DNA of 64,000 nucleotides, from the NCBI RefSeq assembly GCF_027359675.1, contig NZ_CP114786.1, forward strand, positions 2,454,501 to 2,518,500, written 5' to 3'. Below the pieces are notes generated by a model, which saw only the letters and a list, made by a program, of their open reading frames with translations, had not been told where the DNA came from and ran no database searches. Source of the stretch: Roseibium sp. Sym1 (GTDB lineage Bacteria > Pseudomonadota > Alphaproteobacteria > Rhizobiales > Stappiaceae). Positions within the stretch are counted from its first letter, which is position 1. Each line of letters begins with the position of its first letter. A program made the position numbers and the translations under genes. Positions 45,378 through 54,890 of this stretch are shown in pieces.

Positions 45378-45592
45378 GATGGGCCTCCCGCGCCTGTTGG
45401 TCTTTGCGGATAGACGTTAAGACCTGTTCGAAGCCCTTGGAAAGGTGTTTCGGCCCTCAAAAGGTACGGTGGCGCCGGAAGAGGGGAAATTTGTCCCCGG
45501 CTCTCCCATTGGCCGTTGGATGTGCTTATATTCGCGCCCAGGAGGCCTGCGGGACAGGCCGTCAGACCACTCTCATGCCAGAAAGCTGCGCA

Positions 45593-46687
45593 ATGACCGC
45601 GACCCAGGACGCTCCGGCCCAGATCCCCGTCACCGTGTTGACGGGTTATCTCGGCGCCGGAAAAACCACTCTTCTCAACCGGATCCTGACCGAGAACCAC
45701 GGGCAGCGCTACGCGGTGATCGTCAATGAATTCGGCGAGGTCGGCATCGACAACGACCTGCTCGTCGAATCCGACGAGGAAATCTTCGAGATGAACAACG
45801 GCTGCATCTGTTGCACCGTGCGCGGCGACCTGATCCGCACGGTGCAGAACCTGATGAAGCGCAAGAACGCCTTTGACGCCATCATCGTGGAGACCACGGG
45901 CGTTGCCGACCCGGCGCCGGTGGCCCAGACGTTCTTCATGGACGACGATGTCCGGGCATCGGCCAAGCTGGATGCGGTTGTCGCCGTTGTCGATGCGCGC
46001 CATGTGCTGCAACGCCTCGAAGACACCGAAGAGGCCGAGGACCAGGTCGCCTTTGCCGATGTGATCCTGATCAACAAGACGGATCTCGTCAGCGCGGAAG
46101 AACTCGCAGCCGTCGAGGCGCGGATCAAGGCGATCAACCCCTATGCCGTGCTGCATCACAGCGAACGCTGCGGCGTCGACATCGCCAAGGTGCTCGATCG
46201 CGGCGCCTTCGATCTCGACCGGATCCTGTCGCTCGATCCGCATTTCCTCGAACATGGCCACCACGAGCACGAATGCGGCCCGGACTGCGACCATGATCAT
46301 CATCATCACGATCATGAGCATGGACACGACCACAGTCATGATCACGGGCACCACCATGATCACGGGCACCATCATCATGATGACGACCCGCATTCGGTGA
46401 AGAGCATTTCGCTGAAGGCCGGTGACCTCGACCCGAACATGTTCTTTCCCTGGATCAACCAGGTTACCCAGGTGCAGGGGCCGAACATCCTGCGCATGAA
46501 GGGGATCCTGGCCTTCAAGGACGATCCGCAGCGCTACGTGATCCAGGGTGTGCACATGATCGTCGAAGGCGATCACCAGCGCGACTGGAAAGAGGATGAG
46601 CCGCGCGAAAGCCGCCTCGTCTTCATCGGCCGCGATCTCAACTGGGACGTGCTCAAAGACAGTTTCCAGGCTTGTGCCGCGCAATAG
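45593..46687 (+). CDS. CobW/COG0523-family metal-binding GTPase
   Basis: The 364-residue G3E GTPase has P-loop [12 protein letters not shown], the metal motif [12 protein letters not shown] (CxCC), INKTDLV (NKxD) and a C-terminal CobW domain. Between them is a long His/Asp loop (about residues 220-265, more than 15 His). These proteins deliver zinc, cobalt or related metals to target proteins. ATG 45593 gives the usual N-terminus; ATG 45575 would add six residues. A WD40 protein follows 12 bp later. The two His-rich loops in this window (here and at 52.9 kb) suggest a metal-stress theme. Confidence 0.92.
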   Translation: MTATQDAPAQIPVTVLTGYLGAGKTTLLNRILTENHGQRYAVIVNEFGEVGIDNDLLVESDEEIFEMNNGCICCTVRGDLIRTVQNLMKRKNAFDAIIVETTGVADPAPVAQTFFMDDDVRASAKLDAVVAVVDARHVLQRLEDTEEAEDQVAFADVILINKTDLVSAEELAAVEARIKAINPYAVLHHSERCGVDIAKVLDRGAFDLDRILSLDPHFLEHGHHEHECGPDCDHDHHHHDHEHGHDHSHDHGHHHDHGHHHHDDDPHSVKSISLKAGDLDPNMFFPWINQVTQVQGPNILRMKGILAFKDDPQRYVIQGVHMIVEGDHQRDWKEDEPRESRLVFIGRDLNWDVLKDSFQACAAQ

Positions 46688-46699
46688 GGATCGACCGCC

Positions 46700-47677
46700 G
46701 TGCCGACAATCGCACCTGTTGAGCTGGACGGCTTTGTCGTTCGTGCCGGCTTCTTGAAAGACTGCGCCTGGTTCGCTTCCGGCGAAGGGGAGATCCTGTT
46801 TTCCGGGGTGGGCGAAACGAAACATGCTCCCCACAAGGGCGGGCTGCTGGCCGCAGAGCCGGCGCTGGACAAGTCCTGCCTGATCACCTCCGGAGACGAC
46901 GGCTGCATCTATGCCACCGCGCCCGACGGGTCGGGCGGGCTCGTTGCCGAGCGTGCGCGCAAGTGGATCGACCTGATCGCGGCCGGACCGTCCGGCGCGG
47001 TCGCCTTTGCCAGCGGGCGCACCGCCTGGGTCCGTCTCGGCGACGGCCGCGAAAAGGAATTCGCGCATGAGCGTGCGGTCGGCGGCCTTGCCTTCGCGCC
47101 CAAGGGCATGCGTCTTGCCGTGTCCCGTTACGACGGAGCGACGCTCTGGTGGGCGGGCACCGACGGGGACCCGGTCGAGTTCAGCTGGAAGGGCGCGCAT
47201 CTGGGGATCAGTTTTTCCCCGGACGGCAAGTATCTCGTCACGGCCATGCAGGAAAATGCATTGCACGGATGGCGCCTGTCCGACACGCAGGACATGCGCA
47301 TGACCGGCTATCCGGCCAAGGTGAAGTCGTTCAGCTGGTCAGCGAAAGGCAAATACCTGGCAACTTCCGGCGCGAATGCCGCAATCCTCTGGCCTTTTTC
47401 CGGCAAGACCGGGCCGATGGGTCAGGCGCCGCTGCAACTTGGGGCAAGGGGCGACAATCTGGTGTCGGCGGTGGCCTGTCATCCGAAGGAGGATGTCGTT
47501 GCCGTCGGCTATCAGGACGGCATGATCCTGATGTGCCGGTTCGAAGACAATGCGGAAGTCCTGCTCAGGCGCCCGGGTCAGGGTCCGGTGTCGACCATGG
47601 ACTGGGACGCGAAAGGGGAGCGGCTCGTTTTCGGCACGGAGACCGCCGAAGCGGGGATCATAAGTCTTAGCGACTGA
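46700..47677 (+). CDS. WD40-repeat protein paired with the CobW-type GTPase
   Basis: The 325-residue cytoplasmic beta-propeller has about seven WD-like blades, e.g. VGGLAFAPKGMRLAVSRYDG and LGISFSPDGKYLVTAM. It lacks a signal peptide, unlike the two YVTN propellers of the methanol island. It begins at GTG 46700, 12 bp after the GTPase stop, and this gene pair recurs in alphaproteobacteria. A scaffold or partner for metal transfer is likely. Confidence 0.88.
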   Translation: MPTIAPVELDGFVVRAGFLKDCAWFASGEGEILFSGVGETKHAPHKGGLLAAEPALDKSCLITSGDDGCIYATAPDGSGGLVAERARKWIDLIAAGPSGAVAFASGRTAWVRLGDGREKEFAHERAVGGLAFAPKGMRLAVSRYDGATLWWAGTDGDPVEFSWKGAHLGISFSPDGKYLVTAMQENALHGWRLSDTQDMRMTGYPAKVKSFSWSAKGKYLATSGANAAILWPFSGKTGPMGQAPLQLGARGDNLVSAVACHPKEDVVAVGYQDGMILMCRFEDNAEVLLRRPGQGPVSTMDWDAKGERLVFGTETAEAGIISLSD

Positions 47678-47691
47678 CGGGGAAGGTTGGG

Positions 47692-48192
47692 ATGGCGCGG
47701 GTCCTGATGCTGATTGTGATGCTGGTGAGCGGCACGGCGACGTCGCAGCTGCCGGAATTCTCACAGCAATACAGGCAAAGACTCGGCGGTGCGATCGACG
47801 CGCTGCAGGAGATCCTGGCGGATTTCAACCGGGATGCGGCCGCGCACGGGCTGACCACCGCCGAAGCAATTGCCCGCCAGAAGGAATCCGAGGACCCTTT
47901 CATAAGGGCACGCGGCACCAGCATGCTCAATGCGGAAATCCGCCTGAGCCGGCTGAAGCAGCAGCAGGCCGAGCTGGAGACGGCGGGGCCGGTTCAACGG
48001 CTGATGATTTTCGCGCGCGGCTTCGACCCGCAGCTGGCACAGGCAACCGCCGAAGACTACGAACCTGCCGTGCCCGTGACGGCGACCGGTTTCGTGACTG
48101 CCGGTGTCGGCGCCCTGGCCGGGCTGCTGACGATGCGTCTCCTGATCGGTGTCGGCCGTCTCGGCCGCCGCCGCGGGCCGAGGACGGACTGA
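47692..48192 (+). CDS. DUF2937 family protein
   Basis: The 166-residue protein has an N-terminal hydrophobic helix (VLMLIVMLVSGTATS), the conserved LPEFSQQYRQRLGGAIDALQ and a C-terminal membrane helix (VTATGFVTAGVGALAGLLTM). Both termini appear membrane-associated with the helical middle in the periplasm. No function is known for the family. ATG 47692 follows GGGGAAGG. Probably the third gene of the CobW operon. Confidence 0.85.
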   Translation: MARVLMLIVMLVSGTATSQLPEFSQQYRQRLGGAIDALQEILADFNRDAAAHGLTTAEAIARQKESEDPFIRARGTSMLNAEIRLSRLKQQQAELETAGPVQRLMIFARGFDPQLAQATAEDYEPAVPVTATGFVTAGVGALAGLLTMRLLIGVGRLGRRRGPRTD

Positions 48193-48279
48193 AACCGGAC
48201 CTGTGCCAAGAGCTTTGACGCTTGTGCGGAAAATACGCTAAGCAACTCGCCTGTTACTTGCCCACGGGAAGGATGCCGG

Positions 48280-49179
48280 ATGGATGCGATCACGCGGATG
48301 CGCTGCTTCATTCAAGTTGTCGATTCGAACGGATTTTCCGCGGCAGCCCGGGAAATGGGCAGGTCCAAGGCACTGGTATCCAAATATGTGGGCGAACTGG
48401 AAGACGAACTGGGGGTCCGGCTGCTGAACCGGACGACCCGGCAGGTGTCGCTGACCGAGGTCGGTGAAGCCTATTACAAGGAAGCCCTGGAGATCCTTCA
48501 GCGGATCGATGACCTTCAGGCCTCCGTTCAGTCGTCGCATCAGGAAGTCCGTGGCCGTCTGCGCGTGTCGGCGCCCAGGTCGATGGGTGACGACATGCTC
48601 AACAAGGCCATGATGCAGTTCCTGGTCCGCTATCCGGAGATCACGCTCGACTTGCGGCTCGAAGACCGGTTCGTGGATCTGGTGGAAGAAGGCTTCGACC
48701 TGGCGGTGCGGGTGACCCAGCTGGACGACTCCAGCCTGATCGCGCGCAAGATCGCCCCCTTCCGCACGGTGGTGTGCGCGAGCGCCGCGGCGATCGAGAA
48801 ATACGGTGCTCCCAAGGTGCCTGCCGATCTGGCGTCGCGCCCCTGCATCATCGACACCAATTACCGCTACAAGCAGAACTGGGCTTTCTACGAAAATGGC
48901 GTCCGGCAGTCGGTGGCGGTCAAGGGGCCGCTTGAGGTGAACAGCGCGGCCGCGGCCCGGGAGGCCGCCCTCTGTGACCTGGGCTTTCTCAGAACGCCGC
49001 TGTTTTTTGTTTCCGAGGACATTGCCGCCGGCCGGCTGGTCACGCTTCTGGAAGAGTATGAGGAGCCGCTGCGCGGAATCCATGCGGTCTATCCACATCG
49101 GCGTCACCTGAGCGCCAAGGTCCGTGCGTTCGTCGATTTTCTGGTTGAATGGTACTCGCAGAGCAAGAGCTGCACCTGA
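48280..49179 (+). CDS. LysR-family regulator (CrgA/DsdC-like group)
   Basis: The 299-residue protein has a winged HTH (MRCFIQVVDSNGFSAAAREM; SKALVSKYVGELEDELGVRL) and an effector domain with RGRLRVSAPRSMGDDMLNKA, as in the large group of LysR proteins regulating oxidoreductases or efflux. Its target is not clear: upstream is DUF2937 on the same strand, downstream a TetR gene. Confidence 0.92.
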   Translation: MDAITRMRCFIQVVDSNGFSAAAREMGRSKALVSKYVGELEDELGVRLLNRTTRQVSLTEVGEAYYKEALEILQRIDDLQASVQSSHQEVRGRLRVSAPRSMGDDMLNKAMMQFLVRYPEITLDLRLEDRFVDLVEEGFDLAVRVTQLDDSSLIARKIAPFRTVVCASAAAIEKYGAPKVPADLASRPCIIDTNYRYKQNWAFYENGVRQSVAVKGPLEVNSAAAAREAALCDLGFLRTPLFFVSEDIAAGRLVTLLEEYEEPLRGIHAVYPHRRHLSAKVRAFVDFLVEWYSQSKSCT

Positions 49180-49296
49180 AAGGACAAGTGATTTCGGATG
49201 GTTGAAACGCTGTCTGCGACGGGCCGTGTTTCCCTGAAAAGCTGCGGAAATTCTTTCTATGTGTGACCTGCAGATAGAATTTCCGCCATGGGTAAT

Positions 49297-49311
49297 TACG
49301 TAAAACTACGT
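49297..49311. promoter_or_regulatory. Candidate operator upstream of the TetR gene
   Basis: TACGTAAAACTACGT contains inverted ACGTA (49298-49302) and TACGT (49307-49311) arms separated by 4 bases, 62 bp before the ATG at 49373. TetR regulators usually bind short palindromes in their own promoters, so this is a candidate. Confidence 0.35.
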
Positions 49312-49372
49312 GGATTAAGGTTCCGGATAAGTTTGACTTGAAAATGTGATGTATACCAACCACTCTCGAGTC

Positions 49373-49912
49373 ATGAATGACGCCCAACAGCATATTGCCG
49401 CGCGCCTGGAACAGGTGTTCTGGAACAGGGGTTTCGCGGAGCCGAGTGTACCTGAACTGCGGGCCGGTGTCGGCGTCAGCATGCGGACTCTCTACCGCCA
49501 TTTCCCATCGCGTGAAGCGATGGTTCTGGGAGCGCTCGAACATCGGCACCGCCGCTATATGGAATATGTGCGCGAAGGGGTCAGCGAACCGGGACTGGCG
49601 GCGGCCGAGCAATTGTTTGACAAGCTGGGCGGCTGGATGCGCATGACCGAAGGCAAGGAGTGCCTGTTCCGCCAGGCGCTCGCGGCCAATCCCGACAGCG
49701 GCGAAATCGAATCCATGGTGAAGCGTCACAAGGGCGAGCTGCTGCGTTTCTTCGGCGAGCTCAGCGGTCAGGAGCAGTTTGCCTCGAAGCTCTATCTGCT
49801 GCATGAGGGTGTGACTGCCTGTTACGCCGAAATGGGCGAAACAGCGGTGGAAGACGCGAAGCTCCTTGTGCAGCAGATGTTCAAGTCCGCGAACGAGCGG
49901 CTGTTGTCCTAG
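49373..49912 (+). CDS. TetR-family transcriptional regulator
   Basis: The 179-residue protein has an N-terminal HTH (PSVPELRAGVGVSMRTLYRH FPSREAM across two adjacent stretches) and an all-helical ligand domain. Start uncertain: ATG 49373 or the upstream ATG 49349. Ligand and targets unknown; no exporter is divergent from it. Confidence 0.9.
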   Translation: MNDAQQHIAARLEQVFWNRGFAEPSVPELRAGVGVSMRTLYRHFPSREAMVLGALEHRHRRYMEYVREGVSEPGLAAAEQLFDKLGGWMRMTEGKECLFRQALAANPDSGEIESMVKRHKGELLRFFGELSGQEQFASKLYLLHEGVTACYAEMGETAVEDAKLLVQQMFKSANERLLS

Positions 49913-50065
49913 GCTGTTGTCACGACAGCCCAGAGCTTATCCATCGATCAAAAAACGGCAGGCGACCTCGGTTCGAGGCAGTTGGCCAACTCTCGTCGGG
50001 TCATTCCGGATCTGGCCAAGCGGCTGGGCTGCAGACCGTTCGGAATGATGGTGCGAGGTTGCACA

Positions 50066-50092
50066 AAAAACGGCGGGTTGACCGCCGTTTTC
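50066..50092. terminator. Bidirectional rho-independent terminator
   Basis: Stem CGGCGG/CCGCCG (50071-50076 and 50082-50087) is extended by A/T pairs on both sides, with a run of T after it on the plus strand and six T on the minus strand. It separates the convergent TetR and amino acid dehydrogenase genes. Confidence 0.88.
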
Positions 50093-50115
50093 CTTTCTGC
50101 GCGCGATTTTTTGTT

Positions 50116-51189
50116 TCAGGCGGCTTTCGCCTTGGCGAGCCGTTCCTCGGCCATGGTGTCGGCCACCCTTTCCGGAGTGGTCCCCTCGTCGGCTGCGCGT
50201 TTGAAGATGGCAGCCAGGGTGTCGCCGATGGCAAAGGTCTTCTGCCGAACCAGATTGTCCCCGCCGCTCGGCGTGGCCAGCGCGATCGAGATCACGCCGC
50301 CCGCATTGATGGCATAGTCCGGCGCGTAAAGAATGCCGCGCTTGCGCAGGGCTTCGCCGTCCGCCGGGGTTTCGAGCTGGTTGTTGGCGGCACCGGCAAC
50401 AATCTTCGCCTGGATGTGCGGAATGGTCCGGGCGTTGAGGCCCGCTCCAAGTGCGCAAGGCACGAAGATGTCCGCGTCGACCATGTGGGCTTCGCCCGGG
50501 TCGACGGCCGTGGCGCCAAAGACCTCGATGGCCTTCAGGACGGCAGGGGCGTGAATGTCAGAGACGATCAGCCTGGCGCCGGCCTCGTGCAACTGGCTGG
50601 CAACGTCGTAGCCGACATGGCCGAGCCCCTGGACCGACACGGTCTTGCCGGAAAGGTCGCTGTTGCCGAAAACATGCCTGGCCGATGCCTTGATGCCTTC
50701 AAAGACGCCGAGCGCGGTATAGGGAGACGGATCGCCGAGACCGGTGGCCCTTGTGCCGCGCACATGATCCGTTTGGCGGGCAACCGCTTCCATGTCGTCC
50801 GGTGATACGCCGACATCCTCCGCGGTGATATAGGTGCCGGCCAGGCGGTCCACGTGGCGTCCGAAGGCTTCCATCAGGGCCGGCGTCTTGTCCTTGCGCG
50901 GATCGGCGATGATCACCGCCTTGCCGCCACCGAGATCGAGCCCGGCCAGGGCGTTCTTGTAGGTCATGCCGCGGGACAGGCGCAGGGCGTCGGTCAGTGC
51001 GTCCGCCGGCTTCTCGTAGGGCCAGACGCGGCAGCCGCCGAGGGCAGGTCCGAGCGTGGTGTCGTGTATGGCGATGATTGCGCGCAGACCGGTGGCCGTG
51101 TCCTGGACGAAAACCACATCCTCGTGGCCGTTCAGTTCCGGATGATCGAATACCGCGCTGTGGTAGACGGTTGTGTGCATGGCGTTCAT
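50116..51189 (-). CDS. Leucine/phenylalanine/valine dehydrogenase family protein
   Basis: The 357-residue NAD-dependent amino acid dehydrogenase has the substrate site LGGCRVW, the Lys of GMTYKNALAG and the catalytic Lys of LDLGGGKAVI. The Rossmann domain shows VQGLGHVGYDVA. It deaminates branched-chain or aromatic amino acids to 2-oxo acids reversibly. The 242-bp AT-rich region upstream (51190-51431) contains the promoter. A TakP-like 2-oxo acid transporter lies 5 kb away, but no direct link is visible. Confidence 0.92.
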   Translation of the reverse strand: MNAMHTTVYHSAVFDHPELNGHEDVVFVQDTATGLRAIIAIHDTTLGPALGGCRVWPYEKPADALTDALRLSRGMTYKNALAGLDLGGGKAVIIADPRKDKTPALMEAFGRHVDRLAGTYITAEDVGVSPDDMEAVARQTDHVRGTRATGLGDPSPYTALGVFEGIKASARHVFGNSDLSGKTVSVQGLGHVGYDVASQLHEAGARLIVSDIHAPAVLKAIEVFGATAVDPGEAHMVDADIFVPCALGAGLNARTIPHIQAKIVAGAANNQLETPADGEALRKRGILYAPDYAINAGGVISIALATPSGGDNLVRQKTFAIGDTLAAIFKRAADEGTTPERVADTMAEERLAKAKAA

Positions 51190-51400
51190 GGCTGGCTCGG
51201 CAGTTTGGTTATTGTTATGAATATTTTACGCCTGAATCAGGGAATTTTGTCTTTAATCTCCTAAATTCCGACCTCTGAGCGGTTTGTATGTTCCTCAATT
51301 AGCCAAATATCACGAAAATCATTTCCTTGCGGTTTTGCGTTGCGAAACCATCCTGTCATCTTCCTGCCGTCTTCTCTGGCCAAGGGAAGCGGAGCGTGCC

Positions 51401-51417
51401 ATGTAAACATGTTACAT
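51401..51417. promoter_or_regulatory. Inverted repeat before the DUF1007-NicO gene
   Basis: Perfect 6-bp arms ATGTAA (51401-51406) and TTACAT (51412-51417) flank ACATG, 14 bp before the ATG at 51432. The position overlaps the expected promoter or leader, as for a metal-sensing repressor site. The sensor is not in the window. Confidence 0.5.
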
Positions 51418-51431
51418 CTGATACCTGGTGA

Positions 51432-53360
51432 ATGATGATCTTACGGTTCCTCATTGCCCGTGCGTGCAGGACCTGCCTGAAAATGGGCGGCCGGCTGTTC
51501 ATGGGCCTGTTGCTTGTCCTGGGCACCCTGACCGGACTTTCGGCTCATCCTCATGTTTTCGTGGAGGCGCGGTCCAAGCTGGTCTTCGACGACGCCGGCG
51601 AGGCCGTTGCCGTTCGCCATATCTTCCGCTTTGACGATGCCTTCACAGCCTTTGCGATCCAGGGCTTCGACAAAAACAATGACGGGATCTACTCGCGCGA
51701 GGAACTGAGCGAGCTGGCAAAGGTCAATATCGAGAGCATGGCCGATTTCGGCTATTTCACCTTTGGCGACAACACGCGTATCGAGCTCGATTTCAAGGCG
51801 CCGACGGATTACTGGCTCGAAGTGGCGAACGTTCCGCTCGAAAACTACTGGGCGATGAAGCCGGAAGACTTCGAGGCCATGCAGGAAGACATCGAGATGA
51901 ACGGCGGCTCGATGCCCGAGGATGTCGACCTGCTCGAGTTGCATTTCACGCTGCCGCTCAAGGATGCCAGCGACGCGGCTCATCCGATCACGCTCGATGT
52001 CTATGACCCGACCTACTATGTCGATTTCCGTTTCGGCGCGGAGGAAGAGGCCGTTGGCACGGTGAACGCACCGTCCGCCTGCCAGGTCACCCGGCGGGAG
52101 CCGCCGCCCCTCGACGATGCGACGGCCTATGCCCTGGCGCAAATCGGTGCCGACCAGCGCGACCTGCCGCCGGAGTTGCAATCGGCGGCCTCGTCCCAGA
52201 TCAACCAGATGATCGTGACGTGTGGTGATGCGGCCGCGGCACCTGCGGGCACAGTGCCGCCGGCAACGGCCGCCGAGGCGATCGCGGCCGCGACATCCGA
52301 CCCGGAGGCTGCCGGTCCTTCAGCGGCTGAACAGAAACGGGCGGAGGAGGTAACAGCCGCCGTGCAACAGGACGTGGCCGTCATCGACGGGGCGGCCCCT
52401 CCGGCGGTCCGGACCGGTTTCCTGGACGGGATCTTCGGTACGATCGCCGTCAAGCAAAAGGAATTCTACCAGGCGCTTGTTGCCAGTCTCAGGACATTCC
52501 GGAACAATCCGAATGCCGCCTGGCTGCTGATGGGCCTGTCCTTTGCCTATGGCATTTTCCATGCGGCCGGGCCGGGTCACGGCAAGGCAATCATCACCTC
52601 CTACGTGGTCGCGAACAACGAGACGCTGCGCAAGGGCATTGTCCTGTCCTTCGCGTCTGCCTTCGCACAGGCGCTGACGGCCATCGTGCTGGTGGGCGGG
52701 CTGGCGGTCGTGTTCAACCTGACCAGCATCGCCATCCAGGACACGGCGCGCTGGTTCGAGATCGGCTCCTACGTGCTGATCACAGGCCTTGGCGGCTGGC
52801 TGCTCTGGCAGAAGGCAGTTCGCCCGCTTGCCGCAGGCCTGCTTGCCCGTTCAGCGGAAAATGAGCTGGCCCTGGCCGGCGCCGGTCACGGGCACCCTCA
52901 TCACCACGATCACATGCACCATCACCATGGGCACCATCACCACGGGCATCATCACGATCACGAAATCGGACCCGACGGGGTCTGTTCGACCTGTGGCCAC
53001 GCCCATGCGCCGACACCCGACATGCTGACGGGCCGGATCACCATCGCCCGCGCCGCATCCATCATCCTGGCCGTCGGTCTGCGACCCTGTACCGGTGCGC
53101 TGGTCGTGCTGGTGTTCGCGCTGTCCCAGGGCATGATCGCTGCCGGAATCGCCTCCACGCTCGCCATGGCGGTGGGAACCGGCATAACGGTGTCGCTGCT
53201 GGCCGGTCTCGCGGTCGGTGCCAAGGACCTTGCCGTCAGACTGTTCGGCGAAGGCAGCCCGACGGCCGTCCGGATCCATCGGAGCATCGAGATCGTCGGG
53301 GCGGCGGTGGTGTTCCTGCTGGGCCTGACGCTTCTGATCGCGACGGTCGGCTGGGGATGA
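51432..53360 (+). CDS. Fused DUF1007-NicO metal exporter with His-rich loop
   Basis: This 642-residue protein joins a secreted DUF1007 domain (about 38-210) to a NicO permease (about 365-640). DUF1007 starts AHPHVFVEARSKLVF and contains an EF-hand-like loop, DKNNDGIYSREEL (80-92). An Ala-rich linker (about 250-330) follows. The NicO part has HAAGPGHGKAIITSY and GLRPCTGALVV. Between helices lies a His loop with over 20 His (about 493-520). Single-gene DUF1007 and NicO neighbours are common; the fusion makes one exporter with its own periplasmic metal domain. Ni, Co or Zn is likely. Confidence 0.9.
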   Translation: MMILRFLIARACRTCLKMGGRLFMGLLLVLGTLTGLSAHPHVFVEARSKLVFDDAGEAVAVRHIFRFDDAFTAFAIQGFDKNNDGIYSREELSELAKVNIESMADFGYFTFGDNTRIELDFKAPTDYWLEVANVPLENYWAMKPEDFEAMQEDIEMNGGSMPEDVDLLELHFTLPLKDASDAAHPITLDVYDPTYYVDFRFGAEEEAVGTVNAPSACQVTRREPPPLDDATAYALAQIGADQRDLPPELQSAASSQINQMIVTCGDAAAAPAGTVPPATAAEAIAAATSDPEAAGPSAAEQKRAEEVTAAVQQDVAVIDGAAPPAVRTGFLDGIFGTIAVKQKEFYQALVASLRTFRNNPNAAWLLMGLSFAYGIFHAAGPGHGKAIITSYVVANNETLRKGIVLSFASAFAQALTAIVLVGGLAVVFNLTSIAIQDTARWFEIGSYVLITGLGGWLLWQKAVRPLAAGLLARSAENELALAGAGHGHPHHHDHMHHHHGHHHHGHHHDHEIGPDGVCSTCGHAHAPTPDMLTGRITIARAASIILAVGLRPCTGALVVLVFALSQGMIAAGIASTLAMAVGTGITVSLLAGLAVGAKDLAVRLFGEGSPTAVRIHRSIEIVGAAVVFLLGLTLLIATVGWG

Positions 53361-53385
53361 CCGGGCTTGCCGTCACGCGGCGGGT

Positions 53386-54144
53386 TCAAAGACCAAGCCG
53401 CTTGACCCGATAGGCGCGCACGGCGTCGCCGAACGCTTCGAACAGCTTCTTTGACGGGCCGTCCGTGGTCACCCAGTATTCGGGGTGCCACTGGGTGGCG
53501 AGCACGTAGCCCGCGCTGTCGCGGACCGAGGCCGCTTCGATCGTGCCGTCTTCGGCGACGGCTTCCGTCACGAGGCCGTTGCCCGGGTCGCCGACGGCTT
53601 GCCGGTGCAGGGAATTGACCTCGAACGGCTCTTCGCCGAGGACCGCAGCAAGGCAGCCGCCGGTGGTCACTTCCACTGGATGGGCAATGCGGAAGCGTTC
53701 GTCCTGCGCGTCAGAAGTGGGTGCCCGGTGATCCTGGCGACCGGTCATCGCCTGGATTTCCGTATGAAGGGTTCCGCCAAGGGCGACATTCAGCTCCTGC
53801 ATGCCGCGGCAGATCGCAAATACCGGAATACCGCGCTCCACGGCGCGCTTGAGCAACGGCAATGTTGTCGAGTCGCGGGCAGGGTCGTAGGGGCCGTTTT
53901 CTTCCGTCGGCACCTCGCCATAGAGTTCCGGATTGACGTTGGAACGGGAGCCGGTCGCGAGCACTCCGTCCACCTGGTCGAGTGCGGCGTCCAGGTCCAG
54001 GTCGGCCCCGAGCGAGGGCAGGATCATGGGGATTGCGTCAGAGCCCTTGAGAACGGCCTGCAGGTAGGTCGAGGTGGCGGCGTGCCAGTTATAGCCCTCG
54101 AAGGATTTCACGTCGGCGGTCACCAGGACGAGCGGTTTGGTCAT
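53386..54144 (-). CDS. Class I glutamine amidotransferase-like hydrolase (PuuD-like)
   Basis: The 252-residue peptidase C26 family protein has nucleophile FAICRGMQELNV, a conserved TGSRSNVNPELYG segment and the catalytic His-x-Glu in QWHPEYW. Family members such as PuuD split gamma-glutamyl-gamma-aminobutyrate. ATG 54144 was chosen because MTKPLVLVTAD is the family start. No putrescine pathway genes are adjacent, so the substrate is uncertain. Confidence 0.9.
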   Translation of the reverse strand: MTKPLVLVTADVKSFEGYNWHAATSTYLQAVLKGSDAIPMILPSLGADLDLDAALDQVDGVLATGSRSNVNPELYGEVPTEENGPYDPARDSTTLPLLKRAVERGIPVFAICRGMQELNVALGGTLHTEIQAMTGRQDHRAPTSDAQDERFRIAHPVEVTTGGCLAAVLGEEPFEVNSLHRQAVGDPGNGLVTEAVAEDGTIEAASVRDSAGYVLATQWHPEYWVTTDGPSKKLFEAFGDAVRAYRVKRLGL

Positions 54145-54214
54145 TTGAAAGCCTGCGGAAAGTTGAGACACATGCCCCGAAACGGGAATGTGATCACAAA
54201 ATAGATTGGAAATG

Positions 54215-54883
54215 TCAGTCCAGCAATCCCAGATCCTGCGCGACCTTGTAGAGCTGGGCGGCATTCTTGTTGCCGACCTTTTCGCGCAGGTTCAGCCGGT
54301 GGGATTCGACCGTGCGCACGCTGATGCCGAGCTCCTTGGCAACTTCCTTGTTGGGTTGGCCTTTCGCGATCGCGGTCAGCACCTGACGTTCCCGGTCGGT
54401 CAGCCCGTAGGGGTCCTCCACCGGGGCCGAGGTGCCGGCGCCGACGAGGGTCGGGCCGACCGCGGAGGAGAAATAATAGCCGCCATTGGCCACGCTGGTG
54501 ATCGCGGTGATCATTTCTGCCGCCGAAATGTCCTTCAGGATGTAGCCGCGCGCGCCGACCTGGACGACACCGCGCACATATTCCGGATTGTCGTAGACCG
54601 ACAGGATCAGCACGGCGACGTCGGGGTGTGTCTTGCGGATCTGGGTCGCGGCCTCCAGGCCGTTCATCACCGGCATCGAGACATCCATCAGCAGAACATC
54701 CGGCCGCAATTCCCTGGCCAGGGCCAGGGCGTCCCGGCCGTTGGTCGCTTCGCCGACCACCTCCAGTTCCGGAACCTTCAGCAGCCTTGCCCGAATGCCG
54801 TCGCGGACAAGTTCATGATCGTCCGCAAGAAGAACACGGATGGGTCTCGTGAAAGACCTGGGTGAAGGTGAATGCACTGTCAT
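54215..54883 (-). CDS. NarL/FixJ-type response regulator
   Basis: The 222-residue protein has a receiver (RVLLADDHELVRDGIRARL; phospho-Asp in DVLLMDVSMPVMNGLE; Lys in GYILKDIS) and a LuxR-type HTH (LTDRERQVLTAIAKGQPNKE; SVRTVESHRLNLREKVGNKN). It starts 7 bp after the kinase gene, so the two form a pair. The target is probably the divergent TRAP operon. Confidence 0.92.
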   Translation of the reverse strand: MTVHSPSPRSFTRPIRVLLADDHELVRDGIRARLLKVPELEVVGEATNGRDALALARELRPDVLLMDVSMPVMNGLEAATQIRKTHPDVAVLILSVYDNPEYVRGVVQVGARGYILKDISAAEMITAITSVANGGYYFSSAVGPTLVGAGTSAPVEDPYGLTDRERQVLTAIAKGQPNKEVAKELGISVRTVESHRLNLREKVGNKNAAQLYKVAQDLGLLD

Positions 54884-54890
54884 GATGCCA

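Noticed and set aside
46250..46390. The repeated CATGATCA-like sequence in the CobW gene as a DNA repeat or CRISPR-like element
   Set aside because: It is explained by alternating His/Asp codons of the protein loop and is in frame throughout.
52890..52970. CACCATCAC-type repeats as a regulatory repeat
   Set aside because: They encode the His loop of the NicO domain.
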